NCBI GenBank assembly: GCA_046343015.1
Contig: JBKDOL010000068.1
Span: forward strand, 59,569-123,568
DNA length: 64,000 nucleotides
Direction of reading: 5' to 3'
DNA from: BJ22 sp021298375
GTDB taxonomy: Bacteria; Planctomycetota; Planctomycetia; Pirellulales; Pirellulaceae
Below the pieces are notes generated by a model. It was given only the letters and a program-made list of their open reading frames with translations. It searched no databases and was not told the origin of the DNA. Position numbers and translations under genes: made by a program. Below are positions 62,316-64,000 of the stretch, in pieces; within the stretch, counting starts at the first letter, position 1; the number at the start of each line of letters is the position of its first letter.

Positions 62316-62357
62316 AACTGACAACTGACAACTGACAACTGACAACTGACAACTAAC
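62316..62357. repeat. Heptanucleotide array between sufR and sufC
   Basis: Five perfect head-to-tail copies of AACTGAC (62316-62350), a sixth with one change (AACTAAC), and an isolated copy before them at 62304. It ends 32 bases before the sufC start. Heptameric short tandem repeats of this type are known from cyanobacteria; here the array lies in the likely sufC leader. Confidence 0.95.
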
Positions 62358-62389
62358 AACCTCAAACAAAGACAAACACGGTTACAGCC

Positions 62390-63211
62390 ATGAACGACGT
62401 CCTGGAAATTCGCAATCTGCATGTCGAGATCGAAGGCAAGAAGATTCTCCGCGGAGTCAACCTGACCCTGCGTCGCGGTGAAACTCACGCCCTGATGGGC
62501 CCCAACGGCAGCGGCAAGAGCACGCTCGGCCTGGTCATCATGGGCCACCCGAACTACACCGTCACCGAAGGCGACATCCTGCTCAACGGAGAAAGCCTGC
62601 TGGAGAAGGAAGCCGACGAGCGAGCCCGCGCGGGTTTGTTCATGGCCTTCCAGCGGCCCGTTGCAATCCCGGGTGTGAAGCTCGCTGACTTCCTTCGCCA
62701 CGCGACGACCAATGTGCGGAACCCGGAGCGCAAGGAAGGTGAGGACCTGATTCCGATGAAGGAATTCCGCTCAGAGCTGAAGGACAAAATGAAGCAACTG
62801 CGGATGGACTCCGAGTTTGCCCGCCGCTACGTCAACGACGGCTTCTCCGGCGGTGAAATGAAGCGCGCCGAAATCCTCCAGCTGGCAATGCTCCAGCCGA
62901 AGTTCGCCATTCTCGACGAAACCGACTCCGGCCTCGACGCCGACGCCGTGCGATTGGCCAGCCAGAGCATCGCCGAGATTGGCGGCGAAAAGATGGGCCT
63001 GCTGATCATCACCCACCACGACAAATTGCTCGAACACAACCCACCCCAGTACACCCACGTCATTCTGGGCGGCCGAATCGTCGAGACCGGTGGCAAAGAA
63101 CTCGCCGAAGAACTCCACAGCCGCGGCTACGAACGGATCCGCCGACAGTACCCCGAAGCCGCCGCCGCCAATGACCAGGTGACAGCCCCCGAGGCTTTAG
63201 CCGAGGTCTAA
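62390..63211 (+). CDS. sufC: Fe-S cluster assembly ATPase SufC
   Basis: A 273-residue ABC-type ATPase that drives the SufBCD scaffold. Walker A is GPNGSGKSTLG (about 38-48), the ABC signature FSGGEMKRAEILQLA near 160, Walker B LDETDSGLDADAV with the switch His in ITHHDKLL. The C-terminus carries an unusual extension rich in Ala and Glu (EAAAANDQVTAPEALAEV). It is cytosolic, acting with SufB and SufD. sufB follows after 51 bp. Confidence 0.96.
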   Translation: MNDVLEIRNLHVEIEGKKILRGVNLTLRRGETHALMGPNGSGKSTLGLVIMGHPNYTVTEGDILLNGESLLEKEADERARAGLFMAFQRPVAIPGVKLADFLRHATTNVRNPERKEGEDLIPMKEFRSELKDKMKQLRMDSEFARRYVNDGFSGGEMKRAEILQLAMLQPKFAILDETDSGLDADAVRLASQSIAEIGGEKMGLLIITHHDKLLEHNPPQYTHVILGGRIVETGGKELAEELHSRGYERIRRQYPEAAAANDQVTAPEALAEV

Positions 63212-63262
63212 TTCCTGAACGCGCGACCAATTTAACCATCCCGATTTTCAATCGAAAAAGAT

Positions 63263-64000
63263 ATGACTACCGAACTGCTGCCCGAAGAATCGACCTACGA
63301 GATCAACAAGTACGATTTTCGCACCAAGAGCGACGCGGTCTTCAAGGCCCGCAAGGGGCTCGATGCCGAGATCGTCAATCAGATCTCGGACATGAAGAAC
63401 GAACCGGACTGGATGCGGCAATTCCGCCTTGAAGCGTTGGAGATTTTTTTCTCCAAGCCAATGCCCAAGTGGGGAGGAGCGATCGACCTCGATTTCCAGG
63501 ACATCTTTTATTACCTCAAGCCGACGAACGGGCAGGGGAAGACCTGGGACGAGGTTCCCCAGGAAATCAAGGATACCTTCGAGAAGCTCGGCATCCCCGA
63601 AGCCGAACGCAAATTCCTGGCCGGCGTGAAAGCCCAATTCGAAAGCGAAGTCGTTTACGGCTCGCTCAAGGAAGACCTCGCGGAAAAGGGCGTGATCTTC
63701 ACTGATACCGACACGGCCGTGCGGGAGCACAGCGATCTGCTGCGGGAGTATTTCGGCAAGATCATTCCTTCGAACGACAACAAGTTCGCCGCGCTCAACT
63801 CCGCCGTCTGGTCGGGCGGCTCGTTCATCTACGTGCCCAAGGGCGTGAAGATCGAGTTCCCGCTCCAGGCCTACTTCCGCATCAACGCCGAGAGCATGGG
63901 GCAGTTCGAGCGGACGCTGATCATCGTGGACGAGGGGGCGCAGGTGCACTACGTCGAGGGCTGCACCGCCCCGATGTATTCCACCGAGAGCCTGCACTCC
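63263..64000 (+). CDS. sufB: Fe-S cluster assembly scaffold SufB, 3' end beyond window
   Basis: The first 246 codons of SufB run to the window edge without a stop. The N-terminus (YEINKYDFRTKSDAVFKARK) and the segments MRQFRLEALEIFFSKPMPKW, FGKIIPSNDNKFAALNSAVWSGGSFIYVPKGVKIE and QVHYVEGCTAPMYSTESLHS are conserved in SufB, which builds the nascent cluster with SufC and SufD. The start at 63263 follows a weak AAAAAGAT leader. It belongs to the sufR-sufC-sufB run. Confidence 0.96.
   Translation, partial: MTTELLPEESTYEINKYDFRTKSDAVFKARKGLDAEIVNQISDMKNEPDWMRQFRLEALEIFFSKPMPKWGGAIDLDFQDIFYYLKPTNGQGKTWDEVPQEIKDTFEKLGIPEAERKFLAGVKAQFESEVVYGSLKEDLAEKGVIFTDTDTAVREHSDLLREYFGKIIPSNDNKFAALNSAVWSGGSFIYVPKGVKIEFPLQAYFRINAESMGQFERTLIIVDEGAQVHYVEGCTAPMYSTESLHS

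Noticed and set aside
62101..62352. Minus-strand open frame with SVVSCQL repeats over sufR end
   Set aside because: It is the reverse reading of the heptamer array; such frames are common artefacts of this repeat and it overlaps the real sufR gene.
62316..62357. Classical SufR operator
   Set aside because: Known sites are inverted CAAC/GTTG; only direct CAAC copies are here. Kept as a finding, not as an annotated operator.

Overview
The window looks like chromosomal DNA of a planctomycete, probably of the Pirellulales type; the order is inferred, not shown. Pointers are a short Cys-rich secreted protein of the YTV type, a SUMF1-like secreted protein, a secreted TPR-CHAT protein, a secreted BNR/Asp-box propeller protein, an FG-GAP protein, LptD together with other Gram-negative envelope genes, LL-diaminopimelate aminotransferase, and low gene density with long G+C-rich gaps. 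There is no phage, transposase, rRNA operon or CRISPR array. Two tRNA genes are present, Arg(UCG) at 241-313 and Glu(UUC) at 19807-19879.

Layout. 1-7 kb: tRNA-Arg, Cys-rich protein, SUMF1-like protein, L-asparaginase, a DUF3467-like protein, pgk and a CBS-pair protein. 7-12.3 kb: a minus-strand envelope cluster lptD-dgkA-plsC-like. 12.6-17.2 kb: ATP-dependent pckA on the minus strand, divergent from prpB-prpC (methylcitrate cycle), with a 1-kb gap between them holding two unrelated repeat arrays. 17.3-20.5 kb: aldo/keto reductase, tRNA-Glu with a strong terminator, csrA. 21.3-29.6 kb: tatD convergent with a minus-strand cluster encoding an adenylate-forming ligase, an aldehyde dehydrogenase-like reductase, an iron alcohol dehydrogenase, a PQQ-type propeller, a HemN-like radical SAM protein and a class IV aminotransferase; three of these are joined by ATGA overlaps. 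30-33 kb: ptsN-HPr-RNase E/G. 33.7-41.1 kb: BNR protein, an OprO/P-type porin, then a coiled-coil protein and an FG-GAP protein interrupted by one in-frame TGA. 41.3-46 kb: SGNH-Dabb fusion, coiled-coil membrane protein, cutA, a small hypothetical, a Cys/Met-metabolism PLP enzyme and infA. 46.7-52.9 kb: Met-rich secreted protein, small lipoprotein-like protein, CHAT protein. 53-57.8 kb: minus-strand run of YbhN-like, uracil-DNA glycosylase, CPBP protease and dapL. 58.2-61.1 kb: M48 peptidase, NSS symporter and its putative small subunit. 61.6-64 kb: sufR-sufC-sufB, with sufB cut by the window edge.

Most notable: the FG-GAP gene at 39106-40401 reads through a single TGA in one frame. The TGA is followed at once by TGC, and 20 nt further on by a hairpin with a GUU loop that fits the bacterial SECIS model. 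It is a candidate selenoprotein with a Sec-Cys pair, in an operon with a secreted coiled-coil protein. Second, nearly every long intergenic gap carries its own short tandem repeat (period 7-28 bp, often 14-17), with a different unit each time. Third, the ligase/reductase/dehydrogenase cluster looks like an uncharacterised carboxylate-to-alcohol route.
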